Shown: positions 18,566 through 28,615, counted from the stretch's first letter. The stretch: DNA of 64,000 nucleotides from Burkholderia aenigmatica (GCF_902499175.1 NZ_CABVQC010000009.1:1-64000); one strand, 5' to 3'. Notes: generated by a model from the letters alone, not told the origin. Numbers and translations are program-made.

Positions 18566-20073
18566 TCAAACCGTTCCGCTCGATCGAATCGGCGGCCACC
18601 GCGACGCACAACTGGCGGCGCCGTCAGATCCTGTGCGCGGGCGCGTCGACGCTGGTGCTCGGTCTCGTCGCGCCGCGGCTCGCGCACGCGTCGTCGGTGC
18701 TCGGCGTGCGCGTGTGGCCCGCACGCGATTACACGCGCGTCACGATCGAATCCGACCAGCCGCTGCAGAATACCCAACAGCTGCTGCAGGGTCCCGACCG
18801 TCTCGTCGTCGACCTGACCGGCCTCGATCTCGACCAGGCGCTGCGCGACCTCGTGTCGAAGATCGCGCCGAACGATCCGCAGATCCAGTCGGTGCGCGTC
18901 GGCCAGTATCAGCCGCACGTCGTGCGGATGGTGTTCGACCTGAAAGGTTCGGTGAAACCGCAGGTGTTCACGCTGCCGCCGGTCGGCGCTTACAAGTACC
19001 GGCTCGTGTTCGACCTGTATCCGGCCGTCGCGCCCGATCCGCTGACCGACCTGATCGCGCAGACGGAACGCAAGGAACAGGCGCTCAACGACACCGCGCG
19101 CGCGCAGCAGATGCAGCCGCCGACCACGCTGGCCGGCCCGGGTACGCCCCCGCCGCCGCCCGCCGCGGGCGACAACAGCGATGCGTTCTTCCAGCGCTTC
19201 GCGCAGAACACGCCGGCGACGCCGCACACGCCGCCCGCCACCCCTTCGACGCCCGCGAAGCCGGCCGTCAAGCCGCCGCCCGTCATCGCACGCCGCGACG
19301 ACAGCGACGACGATGGCGACACCTACAAGTTCACCGCGCCGAAATCCGGCAAGGGCGGCACCGTGCGCCTGCTGACGGTTGCCATCGATCCGGGCCACGG
19401 CGGCGAGGATCCGGGCGCGATCGGCGGCGGCGGCACGTACGAGAAGCACATCGCACTCGACATCGCGAAGAAGCTGCGCGCGAAGATCGACGGCGCGCCG
19501 AACATGCGCGCGATGATGACGCGCGACGCCGACTTCTTCGTGCCGCTGAACGTGCGCGTGCAAAAGGCGCGCCGCGTGGGCGCCGACCTGTTCGTATCGA
19601 TCCACGCCGATGCATTCACGACGCCGTCGGCGCGCGGTTCGTCGGTGTTCGCGCTGTCCGATCACGGCGCGACGAGCGCCGCAGCGCGCTGGATGGCGAA
19701 CAAGGAGAATTCGTCCGACCTGATCGGCGGCATCAACATCAAGACGGCTGACGCGGCCGTGAACCGCGCGCTGTTCGACATGTCGACCACCGCGCAGATC
19801 CGCGATTCGCTGCGCTACGGCAACTACGTGCTGAAGGAAGTCGGCGGCATCAACAAGCTGCACAAGGGCTCGGTCGAGCAGGCCGGGTTCGCGGTGCTGA
19901 AGGCGCCCGACATTCCGTCGATCCTCGTCGAGACCGCGTTCATCAGCAACCCGGAAGAGGAGAGCCGCCTGAACGACGACAGCTATCGCGACCAGATGGC
20001 CGACGCGATCTTCCGCGGCATCAAGCGCTATTTCGCGGCGAATCCGCCGCTCGCGAAGAACCGGATGGCCTGA
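18547..20073 (+). CDS. amiC: N-acetylmuramoyl-L-alanine amidase AmiC with Tat-type signal
   Basis: This periplasmic zinc amidase splits septal peptidoglycan during cell separation. The 508-residue precursor begins with a twin-arginine-like signal (NWRRRQILCAGAS, hydrophobic stretch, cleavage near AHASS). An AMIN domain for septal targeting follows (about residues 45-155, VLGVRVWPARDYTRVTIES), then a proline-rich linker (about 195-260) and the Amidase_3 domain with zinc ligands in IDPGHGGEDPG, the Glu of GGTYEKHIAL and SIHADAF. I prefer the ATG at 18547 because AGGA lies about 5 bases upstream; a second ATG at 18559 lacks one. It follows tsaE with a 19-bp overlap, an arrangement common in beta-proteobacteria. 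Confidence 0.95.
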   Translation: MSRKMLIKPFRSIESAATATHNWRRRQILCAGASTLVLGLVAPRLAHASSVLGVRVWPARDYTRVTIESDQPLQNTQQLLQGPDRLVVDLTGLDLDQALRDLVSKIAPNDPQIQSVRVGQYQPHVVRMVFDLKGSVKPQVFTLPPVGAYKYRLVFDLYPAVAPDPLTDLIAQTERKEQALNDTARAQQMQPPTTLAGPGTPPPPPAAGDNSDAFFQRFAQNTPATPHTPPATPSTPAKPAVKPPPVIARRDDSDDDGDTYKFTAPKSGKGGTVRLLTVAIDPGHGGEDPGAIGGGGTYEKHIALDIAKKLRAKIDGAPNMRAMMTRDADFFVPLNVRVQKARRVGADLFVSIHADAFTTPSARGSSVFALSDHGATSAAARWMANKENSSDLIGGINIKTADAAVNRALFDMSTTAQIRDSLRYGNYVLKEVGGINKLHKGSVEQAGFAVLKAPDIPSILVETAFISNPEEESRLNDDSYRDQMADAIFRGIKRYFAANPPLAKNRMA

Positions 20074-20127
20074 CGGCCATCCCCGGCCACCCCGCCCCGC
20101 CGCCGGCACGCAGTGCGTGCCGGCGCG

Positions 20128-21006
20128 TCACGATGCCGCGAAGCGGCGCATCAGTTTCCCGCCGAAGACGTTCACCGCGAGCCCGCCCATCACGAGCGCC
20201 GTGCCGATCAATTGCGTGCGCGTCAGATGCTCGTCGAGCAGCAGCGCCGACGACGCGAGGCCGACGATCGGCACCAGCAGCGAGAACTGCGCGACCTGCG
20301 CGGCCGGATAGCGCGACAGCAGGCGGCTCCACAGCCCATAGCCGAGCAGCGTCGCGACGAACGCGAGATAGACGACCGCGAAGATCGATGCGCCGTTCAG
20401 CCCGGCGAGCGCGGTCGCGATCCGCTGCGGTCCTTCGAACCACAGCGACAGCAGGAAGAACGGCACGGGCGGCACCAGGCTTGCCCACACGACGAGCGAC
20501 ACCAGGTCGGCACGGCCGACCTTCTTCGTGACGATGTTGCCGAACGCCCACATCGCGGCCGAGCAGATCGTCAGCAGGAAGCCCGCGAGCGTCATCTCGC
20601 GGCCGCCCTGCGCCGCGATCACGACGAGCCCGCCCGCGGCGATCGCGAGCCCGAACAGGTTCTGAATGCGCAACTGCTCACCGAGGAACAGCATCGCGAA
20701 CACGAGCGTGAAGAATGCCTGCGACTGCAGCACGAGCGACGCGAGGCCGGCCGGCATGCCGACGTACATGCCGGTGAACAGGAACACGAACTGGCCGAGC
20801 TGGATCGTCGCGCCGTACAGCACCAGCAGGCGCCACGGAATCTGCGGCCGGCGCACGAAGAACACCGCGGGCACGGCCGCGAGCGTGAAGCGCAGCGCGC
20901 CGAGCAGCATCGGCGGCATGCCGTGCAGCCCGACCTTGATTACGACGAAGTTCACGCCCCACGCCAGGATCACGACCAGCGCAAGCAGCAAGTCCTTCGG
21001 GGCCAT
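20128..21006 (-). CDS. eamA: EamA-type transporter, probable cysteine/O-acetylserine exporter
   Basis: This inner membrane drug/metabolite transporter has two EamA repeats and about ten hydrophobic segments in 292 residues. From memory its sequence follows E. coli EamA (YdeD) closely: ALVVILAWGVNFVVIKVGLH, MPAGLASLVLQSQAFFTLV, AMWAFGNIVTKK, YLAFVATLLGYGLW and LLVPIVGLASSALLLDE. E. coli EamA exports cysteine and O-acetylserine; the same role here is inferred. The start at 21006 is supported by GAGGAGA upstream on the - strand; a start 12 codons earlier adds non-conserved residues. Confidence 0.85.
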   Translation of the reverse strand: MAPKDLLLALVVILAWGVNFVVIKVGLHGMPPMLLGALRFTLAAVPAVFFVRRPQIPWRLLVLYGATIQLGQFVFLFTGMYVGMPAGLASLVLQSQAFFTLVFAMLFLGEQLRIQNLFGLAIAAGGLVVIAAQGGREMTLAGFLLTICSAAMWAFGNIVTKKVGRADLVSLVVWASLVPPVPFFLLSLWFEGPQRIATALAGLNGASIFAVVYLAFVATLLGYGLWSRLLSRYPAAQVAQFSLLVPIVGLASSALLLDEHLTRTQLIGTALVMGGLAVNVFGGKLMRRFAAS

Positions 21007-21266
21007 CTTCGGTGTCTCCTCGATTGTCGAATTGTTGTGCAAGGTGCGCTCGGGCCCTGTCGCTTTGCGCCGGGCTCCCCGAGGCGGTCATCCCCGAACG
21101 GGACTTCCTTTGGGGTGAAAACCCGGGGCGGCCCGGCGTTTTCCTGAGAAACCGGTCAGTCTACCGGGTTTCGGCCCCCGGCCCGATACCCGCGCGGTGC
21201 ACATGGAATCGGCGGCGGACGGCCAGTACAATGACCGGCATCCCCCGCCGCCCTACAGGACCCGCC

Positions 21267-22148
21267 ATGACCGATCCGATCAAAGCCCTGCTGAAGCCGC
21301 ACGTGCGCGACATCGGCAACCTGCAGGTGCGCCGCACGCTGCCCGCACTCGCCGCACGCCTCGTCGGCCCGTTCATCTTCTTCGATCACATGGGGCCCGC
21401 CACGCTGCCGCCCGGCACGGGGCTCGACGTGCGCCCGCATCCGCATATCGGCCTCGCCACCGTCACCTACCTGTTCGACGGCGCGATCCTGCACCGCGAC
21501 AGCCTCGGCTCGCTGCAGGAAATCGTGCCGGGCGACGTGAACTGGATGACAGCCGGCCGCGGGATCGTCCACTCCGAACGCACGCCCGACGCGCAGCGCG
21601 AAAACGGCCACACCGTGCACGGGATCCAGACCTGGGTCGCGCTGCCGCGCGCGCACGAAACCACCGAGCCGTCGTTCGAGCACCATCCGGCCGCGACGCT
21701 GCCGCGACGCAACGAAAACGGCGTCGAACTGACGGTGATCGCCGGCGATGCGTTCGGGCTGCGCTCGCCGGTCACGACGTTCTCGCGCACGCTGTACGTC
21801 GCAGCCGAATTCGCGGCCGGCGGCCGTGTCGAGCTCGACGCGTCACACGAGGAGCGCGCGGTCTATGTGGTCGACGGCGAGCTCGCGATCGACGGCACGC
21901 CGGTGCCGGCGGAGCGGATGGCCGTGCTCGCGCCCGGGGCCGCGGTCACGCTGACGAGTGGCAGCGGCGCGCGCGCGATGCTGCTCGGCGGCGACAAGAT
22001 CGACGGCGAGCGCTTCATCGAATGGAATTTCGTCGCCAGCAGCCGCGACGCGATCGAGCGCGCGAAAGAAGCCTGGACGCGCCAGGAAATGGGCAAGGTG
22101 CCGGGCGAGACCGAATGGATTCCGCTGCCCGAGTCGAAGCCGCGTTGA
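21267..22148 (+). CDS. Pirin family protein
   Basis: This bicupin of the pirin family has 293 residues. The metal-binding pattern is intact in the N-terminal cupin: RPHPHIGLATVTYLFDG (His58, His60), then HRDSLGS and the glutamate/histidine of GRGIVHSERTP. Bacterial pirins act as quercetin dioxygenases or regulators of central metabolism; neither can be chosen from sequence. The ATG at 21267 has AGGA upstream and gives the expected start MTDPIKALLKPHVRDIGNLQVRR. It is divergent from eamA and is followed 52 bp later by the thioredoxin-like gene. Confidence 0.9.
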   Translation: MTDPIKALLKPHVRDIGNLQVRRTLPALAARLVGPFIFFDHMGPATLPPGTGLDVRPHPHIGLATVTYLFDGAILHRDSLGSLQEIVPGDVNWMTAGRGIVHSERTPDAQRENGHTVHGIQTWVALPRAHETTEPSFEHHPAATLPRRNENGVELTVIAGDAFGLRSPVTTFSRTLYVAAEFAAGGRVELDASHEERAVYVVDGELAIDGTPVPAERMAVLAPGAAVTLTSGSGARAMLLGGDKIDGERFIEWNFVASSRDAIERAKEAWTRQEMGKVPGETEWIPLPESKPR

Positions 22149-22200
22149 AAAAAGGGCGCGCCGCCCCCATCCTGACGACATTCGAACGGAAGAGAACGAC

Positions 22201-23049
22201 ATGGACACCACGCTTGCCACATTCGAGAAAGACGTCATCGAGGCGTCGCTGGACGCACCCGTGCTGGTCGACTTCTGGGCGCCGTGGTGCGGCCCCTGCA
22301 AGACGCTCGGCCCGCTGCTGGAAAAGCTCGAAGGCGACTACGAAGGCCGCTGGAAACTCGTGAAGGTCAACGTCGACGAGAACCAGGAGCTCGCCGCGCA
22401 CTTCCAGACGCGCAGCATTCCGCACGTGATCGCGTTCGCCGACGGGCGCCCGGTCGACCAGTTCGTGGGCGTGCTGCCCGAAGGCCAGCTGCGCGCCTTC
22501 CTCGACCGGCTGCTGCCGGCCCCCGAGGAAGCCGAACGGCGTGCCGCGCAGTACGCGATGGCCGAGGAGCGCTACGACGACGCGCTCACGCACCTCGAAG
22601 CGGCGCTCGCGCTGAACCCGGGCTTCGACGACGCACGCCTCGACCTGATCGAACTGCTGCTCGCGAGCAACCAGGTCGACGCCGCGCGCGCCGAGACCGA
22701 GCGGCTGTCGCCGCAAACGCTGCAAAACGGCGATCCGCGCTACCAGGCGATCAAGACCCGGTTCGACGCGCTCGAAGCCACGGCCGACCTGCCGCCGACC
22801 GACGCGCTCGAAGCACGCATCGCGGCGAACCCGGCCGACCTCGACGCGCGCTTCGACCTCGCGCAGAGTCTGATCGCGCGGCGCGCGTACGAAGGCGCGG
22901 TGGAGCAGTTGCTGGAAATCGTCACGCGCGACCGCGCGTACGGCGACGATCTCGGCCGCCGCACGCTGATCTCGGTGTTCGAGCTGGCCGGCGATCGGCC
23001 GGATCTCGTCGCCGGGTGGCGGCGCAGGCTGAGCATGGCGCTCAACTGA
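22201..23049 (+). CDS. CnoX/YbbN-like thioredoxin with C-terminal TPR region
   Basis: The protein (282 residues) has an N-terminal thioredoxin domain with active site WCGPC at residues 29-33, then a tetratricopeptide-like helical region (about 110-280) as in YbbN/CnoX. E. coli CnoX is a chaperedoxin that protects proteins from hypochlorous acid and hands them to GroEL; it lacks a working CxxC. This homologue has the intact CGPC pair, so it should also be redox-active. The start at 22201 has a GGAAGAGAA purine stretch upstream. It probably shares a transcript with the pirin gene. Confidence 0.9.
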   Translation: MDTTLATFEKDVIEASLDAPVLVDFWAPWCGPCKTLGPLLEKLEGDYEGRWKLVKVNVDENQELAAHFQTRSIPHVIAFADGRPVDQFVGVLPEGQLRAFLDRLLPAPEEAERRAAQYAMAEERYDDALTHLEAALALNPGFDDARLDLIELLLASNQVDAARAETERLSPQTLQNGDPRYQAIKTRFDALEATADLPPTDALEARIAANPADLDARFDLAQSLIARRAYEGAVEQLLEIVTRDRAYGDDLGRRTLISVFELAGDRPDLVAGWRRRLSMALN

Positions 23050-23164
23050 ACGGATGGGTGACCGGCCGGGCCGCAACGGCCCGGCTGCGGGATCGCCCCG
23101 CATGACATACGGCGGCGCGTGTCACGCACCGCAGCATCCCTCAACGACCGCGCTTCACGGCGGC

Positions 23165-24022
23165 TCAGCCGGCGGCCTGCGCCGCGATCGCGCGCAGCGC
23201 ATGCGCGGCGGCCGCGAACCCGAAGCTCGCGGTCACGCACACGCTCGAACCGAATCCCGCACAGTTGAGCCCGGCGACGTGCGCGGCCGCGGACGGCTCG
23301 GCGCCGTCCTCGAGATCGCAGGCGGCCGCTTCCGGATAGATCAGCGGCTCGTCCGAATACACGGCGCTGACCTTGAAACGCGCCTTCGGCCCGCGCGGAA
23401 AGCCGTGCTGCTTGCGCAGCTGCGCGCGCACCTTCGACAGCAGTGGATCCTGGATCGTCAGCGCGAGATCGTCGATCCGGATGCGCGTCGGGTCGAGCTG
23501 GCCGCCCGCGCCGCCGACCACGACGAGCGGCTGGCGCTTCGCGACGCACCAGGCGATCAGCGCGACCTTCGTGCGCACGCTGTCGATCGCGTCGATCACG
23601 TAGTCGAAACCGCCGCCGAGCAGCGCGTCGAAGTTGTCGGCCTCGACGAAATCCTCGATCCGGTTCACGCGGCACGCGGGATCGATCAGCGCGATCCGCT
23701 CGGCCATCGCGTCGACCTTCGGTTTGCCGTAATTGCCGTCGAGCGCGTGGATCTGCCGGTTCGTATTGCTTTCCGCAACGTTGTCGAGGTCGATCAGCGT
23801 CAGCGTGCCGACCGCGTTGCGCGCAAGCGCCTCGGCCACCCACGACCCGACGCCGCCGATGCCGATCACCGCGACGTGCGCTCGCTCGAATGCGGCGGCC
23901 GCCGGCGCGCCGTACAGCCGCGCGACGCCGCCAAAGCGCCGCGCGCGATCCACGTCAAGCTGGATTTCCGGGGTCGGGGTAAGATCAGAGGAACTGGGCG
24001 GGGCAGCGTCGGCGGCGGACAT
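23165..24022 (-). CDS. tcdA: tRNA threonylcarbamoyladenosine dehydratase TcdA (CsdL)
   Basis: TcdA uses ATP to dehydrate t6A to the cyclic form ct6A in tRNA. The 285-residue protein has the E1-like adenylation fold: [19 protein letters not shown] with the glycine motif at 54-60, [15 protein letters not shown] with the conserved Asn-x-x-Arg-Gln, and [13 protein letters not shown]. The N-terminus (about 25 residues) is variable and lacks a clear ribosome-binding site, so the start is uncertain. With tsaE about 5 kb away, two steps of t6A modification are encoded in this region. Confidence 0.92.
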   Translation of the reverse strand: MSAADAAPPSSSDLTPTPEIQLDVDRARRFGGVARLYGAPAAAAFERAHVAVIGIGGVGSWVAEALARNAVGTLTLIDLDNVAESNTNRQIHALDGNYGKPKVDAMAERIALIDPACRVNRIEDFVEADNFDALLGGGFDYVIDAIDSVRTKVALIAWCVAKRQPLVVVGGAGGQLDPTRIRIDDLALTIQDPLLSKVRAQLRKQHGFPRGPKARFKVSAVYSDEPLIYPEAAACDLEDGAEPSAAAHVAGLNCAGFGSSVCVTASFGFAAAAHALRAIAAQAAG

Positions 24023-24150
24023 GGCAGCAAGGAAAATGTAAGTCGTGCAGCCCTCTATTTTGCCTGAACTCCCCGCTCGCACGCGCCACTGTACACGCAC
24101 GTTTCTCGCGCGTTGGCTACAATGGTTCCAGATTGAAGCGTTTGCATAAC

Positions 24151-24795
24151 ATGACGACTCTCGCCGATCTCCGCATCAACTATTCACGTGCTTCGCTCGA
24201 CGAAGCCGATGTCGCCCCCGACCCCTTCGCCCAGTTCGACCGCTGGTTCAAGGAGGCGCTCGCCGCCAAGCTGCCCGAGCCGAACACGATGACGCTCGCG
24301 ACCGTCGGCGACGACGGCCGGCCGTCGGCACGCATCGTGCTCATCAAGGGCGTCGACGAACGCGGGTTCGTCTTCTTTACCAATTACGAAAGCCGCAAGG
24401 GGCGCGATCTTGCCGCGCATCCGCAGGCCGCACTGCTGTTCTACTGGATCGAGCTCGAGCGCCAGGTGCGCATCGAAGGCCGGATCGAGAAAACCAGCGC
24501 CGAGGAAAGCGACCGCTATTTCGCGTCGCGCCCGCTCGGCTCGCGCATCGGCGCATGGGCGTCCGAGCAGAGCGCCGTGATCGACAGCCGCGCCACGCTC
24601 GAAGCGCAGGAAAAGGCCGTCAGCGAACGCTACGGCGACAACCCGCCGCGCCCGCCGCACTGGGGCGGCTACCGCCTCGTGCCCGACTCGATCGAGTTCT
24701 GGCAGGGCCGCCCGTCGCGGCTGCACGACCGCCTGCTCTATACGCGCGACGCCGATACGTCGCCGGACTGGTCGATCTCGCGCCTGTCGCCTTAA
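24151..24795 (+). CDS. pdxH: Pyridoxamine/pyridoxine 5'-phosphate oxidase
   Basis: PdxH is the FMN-dependent oxidase that makes pyridoxal 5'-phosphate. The 214-residue protein shows [78 protein letters not shown] and the C-terminal RLSP, all family landmarks. A TACAAT at 24118-24123 is a likely -10; it implies a short leader and favours the ATG at 24151 over an in-frame TTG at 24133. It is divergent from tcdA and followed by cfa. Confidence 0.96.
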   Translation: MTTLADLRINYSRASLDEADVAPDPFAQFDRWFKEALAAKLPEPNTMTLATVGDDGRPSARIVLIKGVDERGFVFFTNYESRKGRDLAAHPQAALLFYWIELERQVRIEGRIEKTSAEESDRYFASRPLGSRIGAWASEQSAVIDSRATLEAQEKAVSERYGDNPPRPPHWGGYRLVPDSIEFWQGRPSRLHDRLLYTRDADTSPDWSISRLSP

Positions 24796-24916
24796 GCGCG
24801 GCGCCGGCGCAAGCCGGTCGTGTCTCGAGTTACATCCGGGCGCCCGCGTCGCAAGCGGCGGGCGCCGGTCAAGATACTTGGCTGTATTCGATTCAACGAA
24901 CAAACGGAGAATCCAA

Positions 24917-26137
24917 ATGTTCTGGGAAAAGAAGCTGGCACAGTGGGCGGACGAAGTACGGGCGAAAGCGAACATACCGGCGCGCCTCGTGCTGTGGAAC
25001 GGCGATCAACTCGATTTCGGCACCTTCAGCGCGCCGCAGGTCACGTTGAAGGTCAACAGTGCGTCGGCGTTGCCGCTGTTGCTCGAACCAAGCCTCGACA
25101 ATCTCGGCGAGGCGTACGTGAAGGGCAAGATCGACATCGAAGGCAAGCTGTCGGACATCATCAACATCGGCTACTCGCTCGCGCGCAACACGGTGACGAG
25201 CGCGAGCAAGCTGGCGCGCGTGAAGCGCTACTTCAATCACTCGAAGAGCACCGACAAGAAGGCGATCCAGTATCACTACGACGTCTCGAACGAGTTCTAC
25301 CAGCTGTGGCTCGACGAGAACATGGTGTACTCGTGCGCGTACTTCGAGAACGGCGACGAGGATCTCGCCACCGCGCAGATCAAGAAGATCGACCACATCC
25401 TGACGAAGATCCGGCTCCAGCCGGGCCAGCGCCTGCTCGACATCGGCTGCGGCTGGGGCGCGCTCGTGCTGCGCGCCGCGCAGAAGTTCGGCGCGCAGTG
25501 CCTCGGCGTCACGCTGTCGCAGAACCAGTTCGACCTCGCGACCGCGCGCGTGAAGGCCGCCGGGCTGGAGGACAGGATCGAGATCCGGCTGCAGGACTAC
25601 CGCGAGATCGACGGCCAGTTCGACCGCATCACGAGCGTCGGAATGTTCGAGCACGTCGGGCGCAAGAACCTGCCGCTCTATTTCTCGCGCGTGCACGACC
25701 TGCTCACCGACGACGGCATCGCGATGAACCACGGGATCACGTCGACCGACGCGGAAAGCGGCGAGACGGCGCTCGGCGGCGGCGAGTTCATCGACCGCTA
25801 CGTGTTCCCGGACGGCGAGCTGCCGCACATCAGCCTCGCGCTCGAAGCCGCGCAGCGCGGCGGGCTGGAAGCGATTGACGTCGAAAGCCTGCGACGGCAC
25901 TATGCGCGCACGCTCGACATCTGGACGGAAAACTTCGAGGCGAAAGCGGAAGCCGCGCGACAACTCGTCGACGACGAAAAATTCCGCATCTGGCGCGTGT
26001 ATCTCGCCGGCTGCGCGTATGCGTTCGAGCACGACGACGTGTCGATCTTCCAGATCGTATGCCGCAAGGCCGGGCAGAGCGCGAAAACGCTGCCGTGGTC
26101 GCGGCGCTATATGTACGAACACGCGCTGCCGCGCTAG
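24917..26137 (+). CDS. cfa: Cyclopropane-fatty-acyl-phospholipid synthase
   Basis: Cfa adds a methylene from S-adenosylmethionine across double bonds of membrane lipid acyl chains, at the membrane surface. The 406-residue protein has QYHYDVSNEFYQLWLDE at about 118-134, the SAM-binding loop DIGCGWG at 175-181, GVTLSQNQ, and MFEHVGRKN. It also has the late family segment YLAGCAYAFEHDDVSIFQ near the C-terminus. The ATG at 24917 is supported by ACGGAGA; an upstream in-frame start lacks one. The family's typical length and motifs are intact. Confidence 0.95.
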   Translation: MFWEKKLAQWADEVRAKANIPARLVLWNGDQLDFGTFSAPQVTLKVNSASALPLLLEPSLDNLGEAYVKGKIDIEGKLSDIINIGYSLARNTVTSASKLARVKRYFNHSKSTDKKAIQYHYDVSNEFYQLWLDENMVYSCAYFENGDEDLATAQIKKIDHILTKIRLQPGQRLLDIGCGWGALVLRAAQKFGAQCLGVTLSQNQFDLATARVKAAGLEDRIEIRLQDYREIDGQFDRITSVGMFEHVGRKNLPLYFSRVHDLLTDDGIAMNHGITSTDAESGETALGGGEFIDRYVFPDGELPHISLALEAAQRGGLEAIDVESLRRHYARTLDIWTENFEAKAEAARQLVDDEKFRIWRVYLAGCAYAFEHDDVSIFQIVCRKAGQSAKTLPWSRRYMYEHALPR

Positions 26138-26160
26138 GCGGCGCTTCACGCTGGGCATGC

Positions 26161-27450
26161 ATGGGTGACGGCAGGACGCGGCGCAAGGCGCCGCCGGAAC
26201 GACAGCAGCACGACGACGCGGATGCGCCGCACGCCGACGGGCAATTCGACCTGTTCGGCGTGCCGGCCGACGCTGCACGCGCGTCGCCGGAGGACGATGG
26301 CCGGCCTGCCAACACCGACGAGCACGTGACACCGGACGCGCCCGACGATCCGCAGCCGGCTCCGCGCGCCCACTCCCGTTCTTCAGACGAAACCCCGCCT
26401 GCCGCTTCCGGCCAGCTGTGGGACGAACCGTCCCCGCCAGCCGCACCGCCGAAGAAAGGCCGGCGCCGGCGCGGCGTGCTGCCCGCGCCGATCGCGCCGG
26501 AGGTGGCCGACGCAGCGGCCGGCCTGCCGCCGAACGTCCGGCTCGGCACGTCGTCGTGGTACTTCCCCGGTTGGGACGGCATCGTCTACGACGGCGACTT
26601 CGCGCAGACCAAGCTGTCGCGCGAAGGGCTCGAAGCGTACGGCGCGCATCCGCTGCTGAAGAGCGTGAGCCTCGACCGGTCGTTCTACGGCCCGCTGTCG
26701 GTGGCCGACTACCTGCGCTATGCGCAGCAGGTGCCCGACGATTTCCGCTTCGTCGTGAAGGCGCCGGCCTCCGTGACCGATGCGGTGATCCGCGGCCGGC
26801 GCGGCGAACCGTCGGGGCCGAACCCGACCTTCCTCGACGCGGCGCTCGCCACCCGCGAATTCGTGCAGCCTTGCCTCGAAGGGCTCGGCCGGAAAGCCGG
26901 CGTGCTCGTGTTCCAGTTCTCGCCGCTGCCCGATCAGCTGCTCGCCCAGCCGGCCGCGCTGATCGACCGGCTCGCCGCGTTCTTCGCGGCGCTGCCGCCG
27001 CTGCCGCCGGAAGCCGACGGCACCCGCTATGCGATCGAGATTCGCGACGCGAGTCTGCTCACGCCGCGCTTCATCCGCGCGCTCGCCGCGCTCGGCGTGC
27101 GCTACTGCGTCGGCCTGCACGCGCGGATGCCCGACCCGCTGCGCCAGGCGGCCGCGCTCGCGCTGCTCGACGGCGATGCGCCGGGCCCGCTGATCGTGCG
27201 CTGGAGCCTGCACGGCGGCTTCAAGTATGAACAGGCGAAAGCAAAGTACGAGCCGTTCGACAAGCTCGTCGACGAGGATCCGGCCACGCGCTCGGCGCTC
27301 GCCGAACTGGCCGCGCGCTATGCGCTGGCCGGGCAGCCGGTGATCATCACGATCAACAACAAGGCGGAAGGCTCCGCGCCGCTGTCGTGCATCGCGCTCG
27401 CGCGCGAGATCGCCGCCGCGTGCGCGCAGTGGCGCAACGAGGCGGCTTGA
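26161..27450 (+). CDS. DUF72 family protein with disordered N-terminal extension
   Basis: The last 310 residues form a DUF72 (YecE-like) TIM-barrel domain: RLGTSSWYFPGWDGIVYDGDFA, VSLDRSFYGPLSVADYLRYA, RFVVKAPASVTDAVI, YAIEIRDASLLTPRFI and the end ITINNKAEGSAPLSCIALA. The first 110 or so residues are rich in Asp, Pro, Ala and Arg with no recognisable domain and look disordered. Function of the family is unknown, although it resembles sugar/nucleotide isomerase barrels. I chose the ATG at 26161; a start further in cannot be excluded because the extension is not conserved. It follows cfa by 23 bp. Confidence 0.85.
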   Translation: MGDGRTRRKAPPERQQHDDADAPHADGQFDLFGVPADAARASPEDDGRPANTDEHVTPDAPDDPQPAPRAHSRSSDETPPAASGQLWDEPSPPAAPPKKGRRRRGVLPAPIAPEVADAAAGLPPNVRLGTSSWYFPGWDGIVYDGDFAQTKLSREGLEAYGAHPLLKSVSLDRSFYGPLSVADYLRYAQQVPDDFRFVVKAPASVTDAVIRGRRGEPSGPNPTFLDAALATREFVQPCLEGLGRKAGVLVFQFSPLPDQLLAQPAALIDRLAAFFAALPPLPPEADGTRYAIEIRDASLLTPRFIRALAALGVRYCVGLHARMPDPLRQAAALALLDGDAPGPLIVRWSLHGGFKYEQAKAKYEPFDKLVDEDPATRSALAELAARYALAGQPVIITINNKAEGSAPLSCIALAREIAAACAQWRNEAA

Positions 27451-27472
27451 TACCAGCTTGCGCCGGCCGCGC

Positions 27473-28033
27473 TTACGCGCCGCGCAGCGACTTCAGCCGG
27501 TGCGAGAACTTCTGCCGGAATTTCGCGAGCTTCGGCCCGATCACGACCGAGCAGTAGCCCTGCCCCGGGTTACGCGCGTAATAGTTCTGGTGATAGTCCT
27601 CGGCCGGCCAGTAGTTGTCGTCGAGCGGCACGACCTGCGTGACGATCGGCTGCCCGAACACCTGCTCGCGCTCCAGCTCGCGGATCACGTCGAGCGCCGT
27701 GTCGCGCTGCGCATCCGAATGCGTGAACACGACCGAACGGTACTGCGTGCCGACGTCGTTGCCCTGCCGGTTCAACTGGGTCGGATCGTGCGTCGCGAAG
27801 AAGATCTCGAGGATCTCGCGATAGCCGATGCGCGCCGGATCGAACGTCACGTTGACGACTTCCGCGTGGCCCGTGTCGCCTTCGCAGATGTCACGATAGC
27901 CGGGATTGCGCGTATGGCCGCCCGCGTAGCCCGACTGGACGGCCGTCACGCCGTCGACGTCGAGGAACACCGCCTCCGTGCACCAGAAGCACCCGCCGCC
28001 CACAGTCGCGGTTTCAAGCATTTCGTTCCCCAT
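27473..28033 (-). CDS. msrA: Peptide methionine-S-sulfoxide reductase MsrA
   Basis: MsrA repairs S-form methionine sulfoxide in oxidised proteins. The 186-residue protein has GGGCFWCTEAVF with the catalytic Cys15. It also has the family segments GYAGGHTRNPGYRDIC, GHAEVVNVTFDP, TQYRSVVF and a terminal recycling cysteine in NPGQGYCSVVIGPKL. It is cytoplasmic (no signal peptide). The start at 28033 gives MGNEMLETATVGGG; a second Met four residues on is also possible. It converges on the DUF72 gene. Confidence 0.94.
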   Translation of the reverse strand: MGNEMLETATVGGGCFWCTEAVFLDVDGVTAVQSGYAGGHTRNPGYRDICEGDTGHAEVVNVTFDPARIGYREILEIFFATHDPTQLNRQGNDVGTQYRSVVFTHSDAQRDTALDVIRELEREQVFGQPIVTQVVPLDDNYWPAEDYHQNYYARNPGQGYCSVVIGPKLAKFRQKFSHRLKSLRGA

Positions 28034-28615
28034 GAAATCAGCCCCTCGTTGATGACGGCAGCCGGCACGCATGCGCCGGCGCCATCGTTACGCATCGCCG
28101 CTGCCCGCGCAGGATGCGGGGCGCAGCGGCACTTCGACAAGTATCTCACTCGCGTGCGAACCCGGCCGATTGGGCAGGTACCGCGCGCGAACGGCACACC
28201 CTTTTCTCGTCTACACTAAGGCACGCGCGAACCCGACGGCAAACCCGTCGCGCCGCGCATCGCGTCCGATGCATGCCCGACCCTGATGCAAACATCATCT
28301 GCCGGAACATCGATATGCACGCCTCAACAGAAATCACCCACGTCACCCGCCCCGCCGTTGCCGCGTCGCGGGCTGTCGCTTCGACTGCGCCATCGCCCTG
28401 CCGTGCCCCCGTGTTGCGCCAGGTGCGGCGAGCCGGCCCATCGCCTTTATCCGCTTTCACGATCTGATGCACGGCGCCGCACGTGTCGCCGACGCGTGCA
28501 TCCGCCAGCCGATCGCTCCCGCCGGCGTGTCGCGCGCCGCGGGGCCACCCCGGCCCGCACGTCCGCAACGAACGGCCGTGCGGCCACGATCCGACACCAT
28601 CGAGAGGGCATCACC
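28034..28615. other. 582-bp region between msrA and the SBP56 gene; no gene supported
   Basis: Several open frames cross this stretch, including one continuous with the downstream gene back to 28286. They encode arginine/serine/proline-rich translations typical of shifted reading in high-G+C DNA, with no family resemblance. I see no tRNA, terminator or clear promoter. It probably holds the divergent promoters of msrA and the SBP56 homologue and a leader for the latter. Confidence 0.4.

Noticed and set aside
28286..28615. N-terminal extension of the SBP56 gene by 110 codons
   Set aside because: The extension is low-complexity Arg/Ser/Pro, while the ATG at 28616 has a GAGAGGG ribosome-binding site and gives the normal family N-terminus.
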